Below, one piece after another: positions 6,999 through 7,298 of a stretch of DNA of 7,298 nucleotides. The notes under the pieces are model-generated. The model was not told the origin of the DNA, did not search any database, and saw nothing but the letters and a program-made list of their open reading frames with translations. Both the position numbers and the translations under genes were made by a program. Numbering within the stretch: the first letter of the stretch is position 1; the number at the start of each line of letters is the position of its first letter. The DNA comes from an uncultured Porphyromonadaceae bacterium (lineage in GTDB: Bacteria; Bacteroidota; Bacteroidia; Bacteroidales; Muribaculaceae). The stretch covers positions 1 to 7,298 of the forward strand of contig CAMWUX010000059.1 of the NCBI GenBank assembly GCA_947177605.1, written 5' to 3'.

Positions 6999-7005
6999 TC
7001 CTCCT
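6999..7005 (-). promoter_or_regulatory. Perfect Shine-Dalgarno sequence before rplF
   Basis: The transcript reads AGGAGGA, then TACCACA, then the rplF ATG. This is a full match to the anti-Shine-Dalgarno core at an ideal seven-base spacing. Bacteroidota genes mostly lack such sites, and none of the other starts in this window has one, so it stands out. Confidence 0.75.
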
Positions 7006-7009
7006 ATGA

Positions 7010-7298
7010 TTAGTATACATAACAAAGTACTTCACCACCGATCTTCTTCTCGGCGGCTTCTTTATTGGTCATCACGCCCTGGGAGGTAGAAAGGATGGCA
7101 ATGCCGAGTCCGTTTAATACGCGGGGCATATCTTTGTAGCCGGTGTACTGACGGAGACCGGGACGCGATACGCGCTTGAGAGCCTTGATGGCATTCACGC
7201 GGTCCTGGGGATCGTACTTAAGGGCTATTTTGATGATGCCGCTGGGGGTTTCACCCTCTATAAACTTGTAGTTAAGAATATAGCCTTGTTCAAAAAGA
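7010..7298 (-). CDS. rpsH: 30S ribosomal protein S8 (uS8), C-terminal part (start lies outside the window)
   Basis: S8 binds the central domain of 16S rRNA early in small-subunit assembly and in E. coli also represses the spc operon. The frame is open from the window edge: 95 residues are visible, of about 130 usual, so roughly 35 N-terminal residues are missing. The visible part begins [16 protein letters not shown] and continues [10 protein letters not shown] and [24 protein letters not shown]. It ends with the C-terminal family signature [33 protein letters not shown]. The GTG at 7198 is an internal valine codon, not the start, because the homologous sequence continues upstream in frame. 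rplF follows after 18 bases. Confidence 0.98.
   Translation of the reverse strand, partial: LFEQGYILNYKFIEGETPSGIIKIALKYDPQDRVNAIKALKRVSRPGLRQYTGYKDMPRVLNGLGIAILSTSQGVMTNKEAAEKKIGGEVLCYVY

Noticed and set aside
7010..7198. GTG at 7198 as the start of a 62-residue protein.
   Set aside because: S8 homology continues upstream in frame to the window edge, so the GTG is an internal valine codon.

Overview
The window is a slice of the chromosomal ribosomal protein supercluster (the S10-spc-alpha block) of a member of the Bacteroidota, most likely order Bacteroidales. The family is not determinable by eye; the moderate GC and protein sequences would fit Muribaculaceae or a relative. Four things point that way. 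The gene order is rplF-rplR-rpsE-rpmD-rplO-secY-map-infA-rpmJ-rpsM-rpsK-rpsD-rpoA, with no adk between secY and map. S4 and L36 are both cysteine-free, so neither can bind zinc. Almost all starts lack a Shine-Dalgarno sequence and have A-rich upstream stretches. The protein sequences themselves also fit.

Every gene lies on the minus strand, so transcription runs from base 7298 towards base 1. In transcript order: rpsH (S8, 5' end outside the window), rplF (L6), rplR (L18), rpsE (S5), rpmD (L30), rplO (L15), secY (translocon channel), map (methionine aminopeptidase), infA (IF-1), rpmJ (L36), rpsM (S13), rpsK (S11), rpsD (S4) and rpoA (RNA polymerase alpha, 3' end outside the window). The first group is the spc operon and the last group the alpha operon, and no terminator is visible between them. 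Most gaps are 6-58 bases, as expected for one polycistronic unit making ribosome parts, the membrane insertion channel, N-terminal methionine removal, an initiation factor and the polymerase assembly subunit.

The exception is a 229-base gap between rpsK and rpsD (1184-1412). It holds no minus-strand gene, but its transcript contains nested long-range complementarities and two mutually exclusive hairpins. It is best read as a structured mRNA leader, probably an S4 autoregulatory site acting on rpsD-rpoA. This is the most interesting part of the window.

A second oddity is a perfect AGGAGGA seven bases before the rplF start. None of the other twelve visible starts has a Shine-Dalgarno match. 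Otherwise this is conserved housekeeping DNA. I found no mobile element, CRISPR array, tRNA, rRNA or defence system.
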